35,141 nt of DNA from Terriglobia bacterium (GCA_020073115.1 JAIQFU010000020.1:14541-49681); one strand, 5' to 3'. Counted from the stretch's first letter, positions 8,975-17,223 are shown. The notes: generated by a model from the sequence alone, not told the origin. Program-made: numbers and translations.

Positions 8975-10390
8975 ATGGAACGCCGGGACTTTTTGAAGAC
9001 ATCCGCCGGGATTGCGGCATTCACCGCGGTCTCCGCCGGCCAGGTGCGCGGCGCTAACGACAGGCTCCGCGTGGGGCTCATCGGCTGCGGCGGCCGAGGG
9101 TCGCTCGACGCGCGGTTGATGCGCGGAACGCCGGAGGACCTCCAGGCGATGGCGCGCGGCAATGCGGACCCTCGGCTGAAGGAGCCCCGCAACGTGGAGA
9201 TTGCGGCGCTGTGCGACGTACGCGGCTCCAGGATCGAATCGGCCAAACAATGGGCCCCGCAGGCCACGACCTACAAAGACTTCCGCGAGCTTCTGGCGGA
9301 CAAGAGTATTGACGCGGTAATCATCGGGACGCCCGACCCCTGGCACGCCCAGATGCTGGTTCTGGCGTGCGAGGCGGGCAAGGACGTGTATGTGGAAAAG
9401 CCGGTGATGTACCGCCTGCGGGAGGCCAGGACCATGGTCGAAGCCGTTCGCCGTTCTAAGCGCATCGTCCAGGTCGGGACGCAGCACCGCGCGGCCGACC
9501 ACATGGCCGAAGCCGCCAGGATGGTCCAGGGCGGAAAGATCGGCGAGGTGCATTTCGTGCGGGTGTGGAACTACATGCCGCGGATGGGATCGGCCCGCCC
9601 GGTCCCCGATTCCGAGCCGCCGGCCGATCTCAACTGGGATGCCTGGCTGGGGCCGTCGCCCAAGGTTCCCTTCAACTCCGCGCGGCTCAATTACCGCTCC
9701 TTCATGGACTACACCAACGGCCTGATCACGGATTACGGCAACCACCGCTTCGATTCCGTGCACCAGATCATGGGGGTTGAGAACCCCGTTAAGGTCTCCT
9801 CCTCCTCCGTTAACTTCGACAAGCAGAAAGCGGGCGATCTGTTCGATTTCCAGCAGGCCACCTACGAATACCCGAATTTCATCATGAGTTATGAGGCCTG
9901 TGTCTATAACGGGCACGGCTTGGGCGGACGGACCCCGGGGATGCGCTATTACGGGGCTTCCGCGAACGGCGAAGACCGTCCGCACGGGATGGCGTTCTAT
10001 GGGACCGAGGCCGCTCTGTTCGTGGACCGCATCGGCATGGAACTCTACCCCGAGGTCCGCGGAGGGGCTGGACGGGGAGGCAGGGGAGCGCCGCCGGCCG
10101 CGCCCGCCCGGCCGCCTCTGGAGCGCTTCCACATGAATGAGGAGGAGCCCACGGCGCTGCACACCAAGTACTTCGTGGACTACGTCCGCAGCCGCAAGGA
10201 CCCCTTCGCCAACATCGAAGTGGGGGTCAGAGCCACGGCCATCGGCTGCATGGGCAACGTCGCCGCCTGGACCGGCCGCAAACTGACGTGGGATGCGGAA
10301 ACCTGGCGCTTCAAGGGCGACGACGAGGCCAACAAGAAGTACCTGTTCCGGGAGTACCGGAAGCCCTGGGATCTGGTGAAGTTCGCGTAG
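8975..10390 (+). CDS. Gfo/Idh/MocA-family oxidoreductase with Tat leader
   Basis: This 471-residue protein begins MERRDFLKTSAGIAAF, a twin-arginine signal (RRDFLK), so export in folded form is likely. The Rossmann dinucleotide motif VGLIGCGGRG is at residues about 32-41. GTPDPWHAQM and the family EKP motif (YVEKPVMY) follow near residues 110-145. A C-terminal alpha/beta domain supplies the substrate site (YTNGLITDYGNHRFD). These enzymes oxidise or reduce sugars and cyclitols with NAD(P), and exported relatives such as Zymomonas glucose-fructose oxidoreductase keep the cofactor tightly bound. An AAGGAGG site at 8961-8967 fixes the start. A Gly/Arg/Pro/Ala-rich insert near residues 363-382 is a probable loop. 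The substrate is unknown. Confidence 0.92.
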   Translation: MERRDFLKTSAGIAAFTAVSAGQVRGANDRLRVGLIGCGGRGSLDARLMRGTPEDLQAMARGNADPRLKEPRNVEIAALCDVRGSRIESAKQWAPQATTYKDFRELLADKSIDAVIIGTPDPWHAQMLVLACEAGKDVYVEKPVMYRLREARTMVEAVRRSKRIVQVGTQHRAADHMAEAARMVQGGKIGEVHFVRVWNYMPRMGSARPVPDSEPPADLNWDAWLGPSPKVPFNSARLNYRSFMDYTNGLITDYGNHRFDSVHQIMGVENPVKVSSSSVNFDKQKAGDLFDFQQATYEYPNFIMSYEACVYNGHGLGGRTPGMRYYGASANGEDRPHGMAFYGTEAALFVDRIGMELYPEVRGGAGRGGRGAPPAAPARPPLERFHMNEEEPTALHTKYFVDYVRSRKDPFANIEVGVRATAIGCMGNVAAWTGRKLTWDAETWRFKGDDEANKKYLFREYRKPWDLVKFA

Positions 10391-10413
10391 AACCTGCGGG
10401 GGGCCCATGGCCC

Positions 10414-10419
10414 TAAAAT
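10414..10419 (+). promoter_or_regulatory. -10 box directly ahead of the DUF433 gene
   Basis: TAAAAT lies six bases before the ATG at 10426, so transcription would begin at or next to the start codon and the mRNA would be leaderless. No good -35 is visible at the usual spacing. Confidence 0.35.
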
Positions 10420-10425
10420 CAATTC

Positions 10426-10668
10426 ATGACGCTCAAGCCGCCGTTTGACCGAATTACGATTGAGCCGGACAAGATGGGGGGGCAACCCTGTATCCGCGGG
10501 TTGCGCCTCACAGTCAGGCGTGTGCTTGAGATCCTGCGTGTATTTCCGGATAGACGCGAATTGTTGGCGGACTATCCGGATCTGGAGGAAGCCGACTTGC
10601 AGCAAGCGTTGTCGTTCGCATCGGCCCAGCTCGATGACCGGATCGAGATCCTGGACTACGCTTCCTGA
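10426..10668 (+). CDS. DUF433 antitoxin-like protein
   Basis: This 80-residue protein has the full DUF433 pattern: RITIEPDKMGGQPCIRG near residues 9-25, then a helix-turn-helix-like LRLTVRRVLEIL and the DYPDLEEADLQQALSFA segment. DUF433 proteins are commonly found upstream of PIN-like DUF5615 proteins and are considered antitoxins of a VapBC-like pair. Here the TGA stop shares its A with the ATG of a damaged partner (ATGA at 10667-10670), the usual coupling for this pair. With the toxin broken, the antitoxin is probably an orphan. No ribosome site is visible, consistent with a leaderless transcript. Confidence 0.9.
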   Translation: MTLKPPFDRITIEPDKMGGQPCIRGLRLTVRRVLEILRVFPDRRELLADYPDLEEADLQQALSFASAQLDDRIEILDYAS

Positions 10669-10803
10669 TGGTTCGCGTTCTCCTGGATGAGATCCGAATT
10701 GATCGGCCGCATACTCGCGGAATTCCAGGACCAGCTTGCGATCGGCGTGGCCCTCACGGCCACGCGTCGCGGGATACGCCTGCGCCGCCTACCGATAAAA
10801 TAG
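10668..10803 (+). pseudogene. Remnant of a DUF5615 PIN-like toxin
   Basis: Starting at the coupled ATG, the frame reads MVRVLLDE, the canonical beginning of DUF5615 PIN-like nucleases with the first acidic catalytic residue. It then turns into nonsense. One base over in frame, from about 10687, the text ELIGRILAEFQDQ...GIRLRRLPIK and a TAG stop at 10801 look like the family's C-terminal end. Intact members are about 110-120 residues. This remnant would encode about 45, so the middle with the other acidic residues has been deleted and the frame lost. The C-terminal match is from memory of the family and not from an alignment. Confidence 0.6.
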
Positions 10804-10830
10804 TGGACCGCTTCCGTTTCCCGGTCCGCT
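10802..10830. terminator. Hairpin after the toxin remnant
   Basis: AGTGGACCG (10802-10810) pairs with CGGTCCGCT (10822-10830) over nine positions with one G-T wobble and an 11-base loop, followed by TTGTAT. It is suited to end transcription of the DUF433 locus before the next operon. Confidence 0.4.
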
Positions 10831-10884
10831 TTGTATCGACGGCCGAAAGATGGTATTAGATTTAGAGCTGGAGGATTCTTCCGC

Positions 10885-12063
10885 ATGATCACACGCCGCC
10901 AGGCAGTCACCGGGGCCGCCATGACCGCCTTGTCCTATTCCCGCATCCTGGGAGCTAACGACCGCATCGGGCTGGGGGTCATCGGGACCGGTGCCCGCGG
11001 CAACGAGGTGATGCGCCTCTTCCAGAAGAACACCGACCTGGAGGTGCGGGCGCTGTGCGACGTCTACGAGGTCAAGCTCGATAAGACCCAGCAACAGGCG
11101 CCGAATACCAAACGGTTCGGCGATCATCGCAAGCTGCTCGAATTGCCGGAAGTCGACGCCGTGCTGATCGCGACCCCCGACCACTGGCACAAGGACTGCG
11201 CCATCGACGCCATGAACGCCGGGAAGGACGCGTACTCCGAGAAGCCCATGTGCCGCAAGCGCGAGGAAGCGCCGCTCATGGTGAAGGCCGCGCGCGCCAC
11301 GGGCAAGATCCTCCAGATCGGGCTCCAGCAGCGCTCGGGGAAAATCTACCTGGAGCCGCTGGAGAAGTTCGTCAAATCCGGCGCCATCGGCAAAATCAGC
11401 CACATCGATGCCGTCTGGCACAGCGGTGTGCCGCGCCCGCTGCCCACCGAACCCGCGAAGAAGCCCGAGAACCTCGACTGGCTGCGCTTTCTCGGCCCGG
11501 TGGCGTACCGCGACTGGAATCCCGGCCAATACTTGAATTTCCGCGCGTTCCTGGACTACAACGGCGGCAAGATGACCGACTTCGGCCACCACTGGATGGA
11601 CGTGGTCCACATGTACATGGGCGAACGGGCCCCGAACTCCGTGGTGTTCGCCGGAGGCATCTACTACGATCAGCACGACGGGCGCACCGCGCCGGACACG
11701 TGCAACGCGCTGTTCGAATACGACGGCTTCAGCGTCCTGTTTCAATCCAATGCTTACGCCGTGGCGCCGGAGTACGGCATCACCTTTTATGGCGATCAAG
11801 GCAAGCTGTTCGTCAACCGCAACCGTTACGAGTTCACGCCGGCGGGGAGGAACGCGCAACCGGTGTCGCAGAAAATCCCCGGCGATATCACCGCCGACCA
11901 CGTCCGCAACTTCCTGGATTGCTGCAAGAGCCGGAAACTGCCCAACGCGGACGCGGCCATCGCCTCGATTTCCATTCTTCCGCCGCTGCTGGCGGTGCAA
12001 TCGTACGAGGAACAGAGGCGGCTGCGTTTCGACCCGGTGCGGCTGGAAGTTCTGCCGTTTTGA
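10885..12063 (+). CDS. Gfo/Idh/MocA-family oxidoreductase with Tat-like leader
   Basis: This is a second, distinct member of the family, 392 residues. The start MITRRQAVTGAAMTAL is Tat-like though weaker than its neighbours. A GGAGGA ribosome site just upstream fixes this ATG over an in-frame extension to 10831. Residues about 31-40 hold the Rossmann motif (GVIGTGARGNE). ATPDHWHKDCAID and the family lysine in YSEKPMC follow. The C-terminal domain includes KMTDFGHHWMDVVHMYMG, whose histidines probably contact substrate. It is the first gene of a compact operon (DUF1080 gene 19 bases on, then deoC and a dehydratase with overlapping codons), so its product probably feeds sugar or sugar-acid breakdown. 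The substrate is not identifiable. Confidence 0.92.
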   Translation: MITRRQAVTGAAMTALSYSRILGANDRIGLGVIGTGARGNEVMRLFQKNTDLEVRALCDVYEVKLDKTQQQAPNTKRFGDHRKLLELPEVDAVLIATPDHWHKDCAIDAMNAGKDAYSEKPMCRKREEAPLMVKAARATGKILQIGLQQRSGKIYLEPLEKFVKSGAIGKISHIDAVWHSGVPRPLPTEPAKKPENLDWLRFLGPVAYRDWNPGQYLNFRAFLDYNGGKMTDFGHHWMDVVHMYMGERAPNSVVFAGGIYYDQHDGRTAPDTCNALFEYDGFSVLFQSNAYAVAPEYGITFYGDQGKLFVNRNRYEFTPAGRNAQPVSQKIPGDITADHVRNFLDCCKSRKLPNADAAIASISILPPLLAVQSYEEQRRLRFDPVRLEVLPF

Positions 12064-12082
12064 AGAGTGCCGAGGAGAGATT

Positions 12083-12721
12083 ATGAGGAAAATCGCATTT
12101 CTGCTTTCGCTCACGCCGTGCCTGTTCGGGCAGGCTCCGGCGGGGTTTACCAGCCTGATGCCGGCAACCGATCTCCAGGGCTGGCACGTCAGCCAGGTCA
12201 ACCATCACGGGAACACGCCCTGGAAGATGGAAAACGGGGCGATCACCGCTACTCAGGATAAGGAAGGGAACGGAGGCATCCTCCTGACCGACAAAAAGTA
12301 CAAGGATTTCGAGGTCTACCTGGAGATGAAGCCCGATTTCGGCTGCGACAGCGGCCTGTTCCTTCGTTCCAACGAGAAGGGCGAGGCCTACCAGGTGATG
12401 CTCGACTACCTTCCCGGCGGAAACATGGGCGGGGTCTACGGAGAGGGCCTGCAGGGCGTGCGGGGCGCCCCGGCGCGCGATTGGGAAAAGTACTGGAAGA
12501 AGGACGACTGGAACACCATCCGCGCGCGGATCGAAGGAACCACGCCGCACATCCAGGTCTGGATGAACGGGACGCAGCTCACCGACTGGACCGACACGGC
12601 GAACCATTTGACCGGCGGCGCCGAGAACGGCATGATCGCCGTGCAGATTCACGGCGGCAACCGCTGCAAACCCGGCCTGTATCACCGCTACCGGAACGTT
12701 GCGGTAAAGGAACTGCCTTGA
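12083..12721 (+). CDS. DUF1080 secreted protein (3-keto-disaccharide hydrolase-like)
   Basis: This 212-residue protein has a signal peptide (MRKIAFLLSLTPCLFGQ) and one concanavalin-like jelly-roll domain of the DUF1080 family. Typical family blocks are FTSLMPATDLQGWH, GGILLTDKKYKDFEVYLEMK, DSGLFLRSNEKGEAYQVML, and the closing GMIAVQIHGG...RYRNVAVKEL. DUF1080 is now often annotated as a 3-keto-disaccharide hydrolase domain. It frequently sits beside Gfo/Idh/MocA genes, as here. A GAGGAGA sequence precedes the ATG. Its TGA stop overlaps the TTG start of deoC. The catalytic residues of this family are not well enough known for me to judge activity. Confidence 0.9.
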   Translation: MRKIAFLLSLTPCLFGQAPAGFTSLMPATDLQGWHVSQVNHHGNTPWKMENGAITATQDKEGNGGILLTDKKYKDFEVYLEMKPDFGCDSGLFLRSNEKGEAYQVMLDYLPGGNMGGVYGEGLQGVRGAPARDWEKYWKKDDWNTIRARIEGTTPHIQVWMNGTQLTDWTDTANHLTGGAENGMIAVQIHGGNRCKPGLYHRYRNVAVKELP

Positions 12722-13416
12722 TCGACTACTCCTACCTCGATATCGCCAAGATGATCGACCACTCGCTTCTCAACCCGGTCCTGACCGACCGGGAGATGGA
12801 AGCGGGGTGCCTGCTGGCGCGCGAATACGACGTCGCGTCGGCGTGCGTGAAGCCGTATTGGACGAGGCGCTGCGCGGAGTTGCTGGCGGGCTCAACGGTG
12901 CAGCCGGGCGCCGTGATCGGCTTCCCCCACGGCGGGCACAAGACCGCGGTGAAACTTGCGGAGGCGCAGCAGGCGCTGGCGGACGGCGGCACGGAACTGG
13001 ATATGGTGGTCAACATCGGAAAAGTCCTCAGCGAGGACTGGGCCTAGGTTCGAGACGAGATTCAGGCCGTCACTCGGCTAACCCACGAAGGGAACGGGAT
13101 CGTGAAGGTCATTTTCGAGAACTTCTACCTGCGGGATGCGCACAAGATCCGGCTGTGCGAGATCTGCGGCGAAGTGGGCGCGGACTTCGTCAAGACATCC
13201 ACCGGCTACGCCGGCGGCGGCGCCTCTATGGAAGACCTGAAACTGATGCGCAAACACGCGCCGCCGCGAGTCCGGGTGAAGGCCGCGGGCGGCATCCGCA
13301 CGCTGGACGCGCTGTTGGAAGTGCGGGCCATCGGGGTTTCGCGTTCCGGCGCCACCCGCACGGCCGAGATGCTGAACGAGTGCAAAAAGCGGTTAACCGC
13401 GGTGGCGGCCCAATGA
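12718..13416 (+). pseudogene. deoC: Deoxyribose-phosphate aldolase, interrupted by an in-frame TAG
   Basis: The full frame would give 232 residues, the normal length for DeoC, which splits 2-deoxyribose 5-phosphate into acetaldehyde and glyceraldehyde 3-phosphate. Visible motifs are KMIDHSLLNP, ELDMVVNIGKVLSEDWA (the acid Asp), VKVIFENFYL, DFVKTSTGYAGGGA (Schiff-base Lys, residue 159) and RVKAAGGIRT (second Lys, residue 188). Codon 110 (13045-13047) is TAG where a tyrosine codon is expected (WA-Tyr-VRDEI). Frame and similarity continue perfectly beyond it. A protein stopped there would lack both lysines and be inactive. TTG at 12718 is the likely start, with AAGGA upstream and overlapping the DUF1080 stop. 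The true stop TGA overlaps the next gene's ATG. Confidence 0.85.
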
Positions 13417-14661
13417 ACCGCCGGGCGTTTCTGCGAGGGGCCGCCGGGTGCGCCGCCGCGCTCCCCGCCGCCGCGCAGAGCGTTGTCAACAACCTTGAAC
13501 CGATGCGCATCACCCGCATCGACGCCGTCACGTTCCGACCGGAGATCCACGTGGGCGGCGGAGCGGGCGGCTCCGACAACGCCGAGTGGTGCTGGGTCCG
13601 GCTCCACACCGACAAGGGATTGATCGGGACGGGCGAAACCTACCCGTACCACCAGGGCGAGCTTGGCGCCTTGAAGGACTACGCCCGCAACATCCTGCGG
13701 CGCGACCCGCGCGATGTGGACGGCGTCTGGCGCAGTTTCTACGAGAACATGGTGATGCGCAACGCCGGCGGGTCCGACATGCGCATTCTCAGCGCCGTCA
13801 ATATGGCCCAGATGGACCTTCTGGGGCAGGCCGCGGGTCTGCCGCTTTACCGCCTGCTCGGCGGCAAGACGCGCCAGCGCGTCCGCGTGTACAACACCAC
13901 CACGGATTATTGGGCCATCAACGAAATGCGGATGGGCCGCGACACAATGAAGATCGTGGAGTTCCTGCTGGAGCGCGGCGTCACCGGGATGAAGATTTAT
14001 CCCTTCAGCGCGCCGGACCACTACCTGTCGAACGAGGCGCTGGAACGGGGCCTTGGCTGGATCCGCGAGATCCGCGACAAGGTGGGAAACCGGATGGATC
14101 TCTGCGTGGACCTGTGGGGGCGCTTCGATTTCCCCAGCGCTCTGCGCATCGCCAAGGCCCTGGAGCCGTACAACATCATGTACCTGGAAGACGCCATGCT
14201 GAACGGCAACGCGCGCGCCTATGCCCGCCTGGCGCGCGAGACCAGCGTCCCCATCTGCATGAGCGAAACGCTCGCCACGCGCTACGAATACCGCGAGTAC
14301 TTCGAACTGGAGGCGTGCGACGTGACGATGGTCGATCTCACCTGGTGCGGCGGGGTGAGCGAGGCCCGGCGCATCGCCGACATGGCCGACACGTATTTCA
14401 TCCCGCTTTCGCCGCATACCTGCGGGGGGGCCGCTGCTCTACATGTGTTCCGCGCACCTCTGCTCGGCCGTCCCCAATTTCCTCATCATGGAGAGCAACT
14501 ACTGGAAGTACACGCACCAGTTCCCGTACTTCGTCAACAACGTTCCCAAGCCGCAGAACGGGTCCGTTGCGCCGCCGGAACTCCCCGGCATCGGGGCGGA
14601 GATCAAGCCGGAGCTCTTCACGAACGGGGACGCGATCGTAGAGACGGTAGCGAAGGTGTAG
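13413..14661 (+). pseudogene. Enolase-superfamily (mandelate racemase-like) dehydratase with Tat leader, frameshifted
   Basis: This would be a 415-residue protein if the frame is repaired. The leader MNRRAFLRGAAGCAAAL is Tat-type. The N-terminal capping domain follows (AEWCWVRLHTDKGLIGTGE). The barrel carries GMKIYPF (Lys), metal ligands in LCVDLWGRFD (Asp), MYLEDAM (Glu) and CMSETLATR (Glu), and a late HTCGG histidine. This fits sugar-acid dehydratases such as the galactonate and mannonate types, with substrate unresolved. At 14424-14430 a run of seven G residues shifts the frame. With six, it reads HTCGGPLLYMCSAHL and continues to the TAG at 14659-14661. The ATG overlaps the deoC stop (ATGA), making it the fourth gene of the operon. 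The stop codon lies in a GTAGGACCG repeat border. Confidence 0.85.
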
Positions 14662-14721
14662 GACCGCCCTCCATCCGGCCGCGTCGGCTCCAGCTTGCCG
14701 GGGCTGGGCGAAGCCCGGCCC
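14658..14721. repeat. GTAGGACCG border and GC-rich hairpin
   Basis: GTAGGACCG at 14658-14666 includes the dehydratase stop codon and recurs at three other sites in the window. Downstream, GGGCTGGGC (14701-14709) pairs with GCCCGGCCC (14713-14721) around a GAA loop with one wobble. Both parts lie in the noncoding gap before the metallo-beta-lactamase-like gene and resemble a REP-type element that may also terminate transcription. Confidence 0.5.
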
Positions 14722-14741
14722 TACCCAGCCGTGAACCCGTT

Positions 14742-14747
14742 TATAAT
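14742..14747 (+). promoter_or_regulatory. Consensus -10 box close to a start codon
   Basis: A perfect TATAAT ends 10 bases before the ATG at 14758. Transcription would start two to four bases ahead of the codon, so the mRNA would be almost leaderless. A recognisable -35 is absent. Confidence 0.45.
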
Positions 14748-14757
14748 CGCGCTGAGT

Positions 14758-15727
14758 ATGAGAGCCGTTCCGATCTTATTTTGCGCTTTTGCGTGCGTGT
14801 CCCAGGCGCAAAAGCCGCTCGACGTTTACATGATCGATGTCGAAGGAGGCAAGGCGATCCTCGCCGTCCACGCGAAGGGCAAGCCGCTCGCGCCGGAGAT
14901 CCATCCTCGCCGCGGCCAAGGAAGCCGGACTGAAGCAGATCGATTACCTGGTGGTCTCGCACTACGATATCGACCACGTCGGGGACGTTGCGGCGATCCT
15001 GGCGGCCATGCCGGTCAAGCATCTCATCGATAACGGTCCGCCGCAAACCACGGGCAAGGGCATCGAAGGACGGTACAAGACCTACGCCGCGGTCTACGAC
15101 AAAATCGACCACGCGGTCGTGAAGCCCGGCGACAAGATCCCCATCAAGGGCATGGATGTGTCGGTAGTCGCGGCTGCGACGAAACTCGTATCCAACGGCG
15201 CGGGCGCGACGAACCCCCTGTGCGCCACCACCGCGGCGCCGGAGGAAATCACCGGCGACCTGGAAGACAACATGTCCATCGGGCTGCTGTTCACGGCCGG
15301 CAAATTCCGCATGCTCGATCTCTCCGACCTGGAGGGCGCCTACAGCTACAAGCTGATGTGCCCGAGGAATCCCATCGGGCCGGTGGACGTGTACCACGTC
15401 AACGTGCACGGGCAGGCGAAGGGCATGACCCCGGTGCTCGCGCAAGCCCTGGGCGCGCGCGTCGCCATCATGGAAAACGGGGCGCGCAAGGGCGGCGATC
15501 CCCCGGCGTTCCCCATGCTGCGCGCGGCGCCCGGCATGGAAGACATCTGGCAGGTCCATTCTTCCATGGCCGCCGGCAAGGACGGCAACCCGCCCGAAGA
15601 TTTCATTGCCAACCTGGACCCGCAGTGCCAGGGCAAGTGGCTGCGGCTTACCGCCCGGCAGGATGGTTCTTTCACCATCACGAACAGCCGCAACGGATTC
15701 AGCAAGACCTACAAGGCTCGCAACTAG
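14758..15727 (+). pseudogene. Secreted metallo-beta-lactamase-fold hydrolase, damaged by deletion and frameshift
   Basis: A signal peptide (MRAVPILFCAFACVSQAQ) is followed by PLDVYMIDVEGGKAILAVHAKGK, the opening strands of a secreted MBL-fold family. The frame then fails. From about 14908 a different frame carries ILAAAKEAGLKQIDYLVVSHYDIDHVGD, with the metal-binding HxDxDH motif, and runs cleanly to the TAG at 15725-15727 (residues such as MSIGLLFTAGKFRMLDLSDLEG and VAIMENGARKGG). Related proteins have about 20-25 residues between these parts, including a (V/I)DTG...RDADRI segment that is absent here. So there is an internal deletion around 14885-14910 with a frame change, not merely a one-base slip. 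The family is of unknown substrate. Confidence 0.75.
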
Positions 15728-15741
15728 AAAGGAGATCGTCT

Positions 15742-17127
15742 GTGTCAAGCGACTCTTCCAGCCGGCGGAGTTTCCTCGGGCACGCCGCCACCCTCGGTAC
15801 CGTTCCTCTGATCGGGACCGCCTTGGCCGCCGGCCCTTTTCAGACCAAATCGGCTCCCAAGACCCAGGGGGGGAAGGCGGTCGTGATTCCCACGCACGAG
15901 CAGGCCGGCAACCTGGACGAGCGGCTCGATTTCCCACCGGGTTGGGACGTGCAGGTGATGAACATGGCGGGTTACAACCAGCCCGTGCTCACGCCCAAAC
16001 AGCTGGCCGAGCAGATGAGCCAGCCGATCGGGACGAAACCGCTGCGCGAGCTCGCCGAAGGCAAGAAGCGCGTGGTGATTACGTTCGACGACCTCACCCG
16101 CACCACGCCCACGCACGCCATGGTCCCGTGGGTGTTGGGGGAACTGGAAGCGGCGGGCCTCCAGCCGGAGAACATCCTGTTCCTGGGCTCTTTCGGAACC
16201 CACCGGTGCATGACGGCCGAGGAGATCCGCACCAAGCTGGGGAAGGACATCGCCACCCGCTACGCCTGGATGAACCACAACGTCTTCGACTGTCTGAAGG
16301 AAGTCGGGACCACGACTTACAAGAACAAGATTCTGCTCAACCAGACCTTCATGGGCGCGGACCTGAAGGTCTGCCTCAGCGGCATCAAGGTCCACTACGA
16401 CGCAGGCTACGGCGGCGGGGCGAAAGCCGTGCTGCCCGGCGTGGCGGGCCTGCCATCCATCGAGTACAACCACCAGGTAATCCTCCCCGCCGCCCGCCGG
16501 GCGAACAATTGCGGCCCCGTCCGCATCTTCAAGAACGATATGCGGCTCGACCTGATCGAGGCTGCCCGCATGGCCAGCGTGGATTACACCGTGCAGCTCA
16601 TCTACAACCAGAAACTGCGGCCCTTGCGCGCGTTCGCCGGCGACATCGTCGAGGCGCACCATGCGGCGGTGCGGGTCGCCGCGAAAACGTACTGCACCCC
16701 CACGGCCAAGGACGCCGACATCGTGGTGGCCAACGCGTACCCGCAGAACGCGCAGCCATACCACGGCGGACGCTGGATCGGGCTGTCGGTCAAGCCGGGC
16801 GGCACGGGAGTCCTGATCATCCAGCACCCGCTGGGCTACGACCCCATCCATTACCTGAACAATAAAGTGGCCGGCGCGCGCGGCGGCACGTATTGGGACC
16901 TGCACCGGCGCGCTCCGGGCCGCAACCCGCGCGGCTCGCACCTGATCGTCTATTCCCAGTACATGAGCCGCACTATGATGGACAACTACGGCACGGACAC
17001 CGATTTCTGCACGAAGTGGACGGACGTGGTGAAGATCCTGAGGGAGCGCCACAAGGGAACCGGCGTGAAAGTGGCGGTTTATCCCTACGCCGGCATGCAG
17101 CACCAGGAAATCGAGCTCGACGGCTAG
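15742..17127 (+). CDS. LarA/DUF2088 (lactate racemase-like) protein with Tat leader
   Basis: This 461-residue protein starts at GTG 15742 after an AAAGGAG site. The leader contains SRRSFLGHAATLG, a Tat motif. Family blocks are VVITFDDLTRTTPTHAMVP, FLGSFGTHRCMTAEEI (His), RYAWMNHNVFD (His) and HYDAGYGGGAKAVLPGVAG, all matching the nickel-pincer racemase family N-terminal domain, followed by a divergent C-terminal half. Known members racemise or epimerise 2-hydroxy acids such as lactate and use a nickel pincer nucleotide assembled by LarB, LarC and LarE. None of those genes is in the window. An exported member would fit a role on sugar acids outside the cytoplasm. The gene follows the broken MBL gene by 14 bases. 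Confidence 0.85.
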   Translation: MSSDSSSRRSFLGHAATLGTVPLIGTALAAGPFQTKSAPKTQGGKAVVIPTHEQAGNLDERLDFPPGWDVQVMNMAGYNQPVLTPKQLAEQMSQPIGTKPLRELAEGKKRVVITFDDLTRTTPTHAMVPWVLGELEAAGLQPENILFLGSFGTHRCMTAEEIRTKLGKDIATRYAWMNHNVFDCLKEVGTTTYKNKILLNQTFMGADLKVCLSGIKVHYDAGYGGGAKAVLPGVAGLPSIEYNHQVILPAARRANNCGPVRIFKNDMRLDLIEAARMASVDYTVQLIYNQKLRPLRAFAGDIVEAHHAAVRVAAKTYCTPTAKDADIVVANAYPQNAQPYHGGRWIGLSVKPGGTGVLIIQHPLGYDPIHYLNNKVAGARGGTYWDLHRRAPGRNPRGSHLIVYSQYMSRTMMDNYGTDTDFCTKWTDVVKILRERHKGTGVKVAVYPYAGMQHQEIELDG

Positions 17128-17147
17128 ACCATTTCGGAGACTGGCTT

Positions 17148-17174
17148 CGAAACCCCCGCAGTTTGGGGGTTTCG
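17148..17174. terminator. Strong hairpin after the LarA-like gene
   Basis: CGAAACCCCC (17148-17157) and GGGGGTTTCG (17165-17174) form a perfect 10-bp stem with a 7-base loop, 20 bases past the LarA-like stop. No long T-run follows, but the A/T-flanked stem gives short U-rich stretches on either strand. It separates this operon from the transaldolase promoter. Confidence 0.7.
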
Positions 17175-17195
17175 TAGCCTGTCCCCGAATTGCGT

Positions 17196-17223
17196 TTGAC
17201 TTCTCTCCTGCCCCTGTTTTATC
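17196..17223 (+). promoter_or_regulatory. Candidate promoter for the transaldolase gene
   Basis: TTGACT (17196-17201, five of six matches) is followed after 16 bases by TTTATC (17218-17223). It sits between the hairpin at 17148 and the GTG start at 17253, the expected place for a new transcription unit. Confidence 0.45.

Noticed and set aside
10668-10859. A 63-residue intact gene after DUF433
   Set aside because: Only the first eight residues fit the expected partner. The rest is low-complexity, and the family-like C-terminus is in another frame, so a remnant is the better reading.
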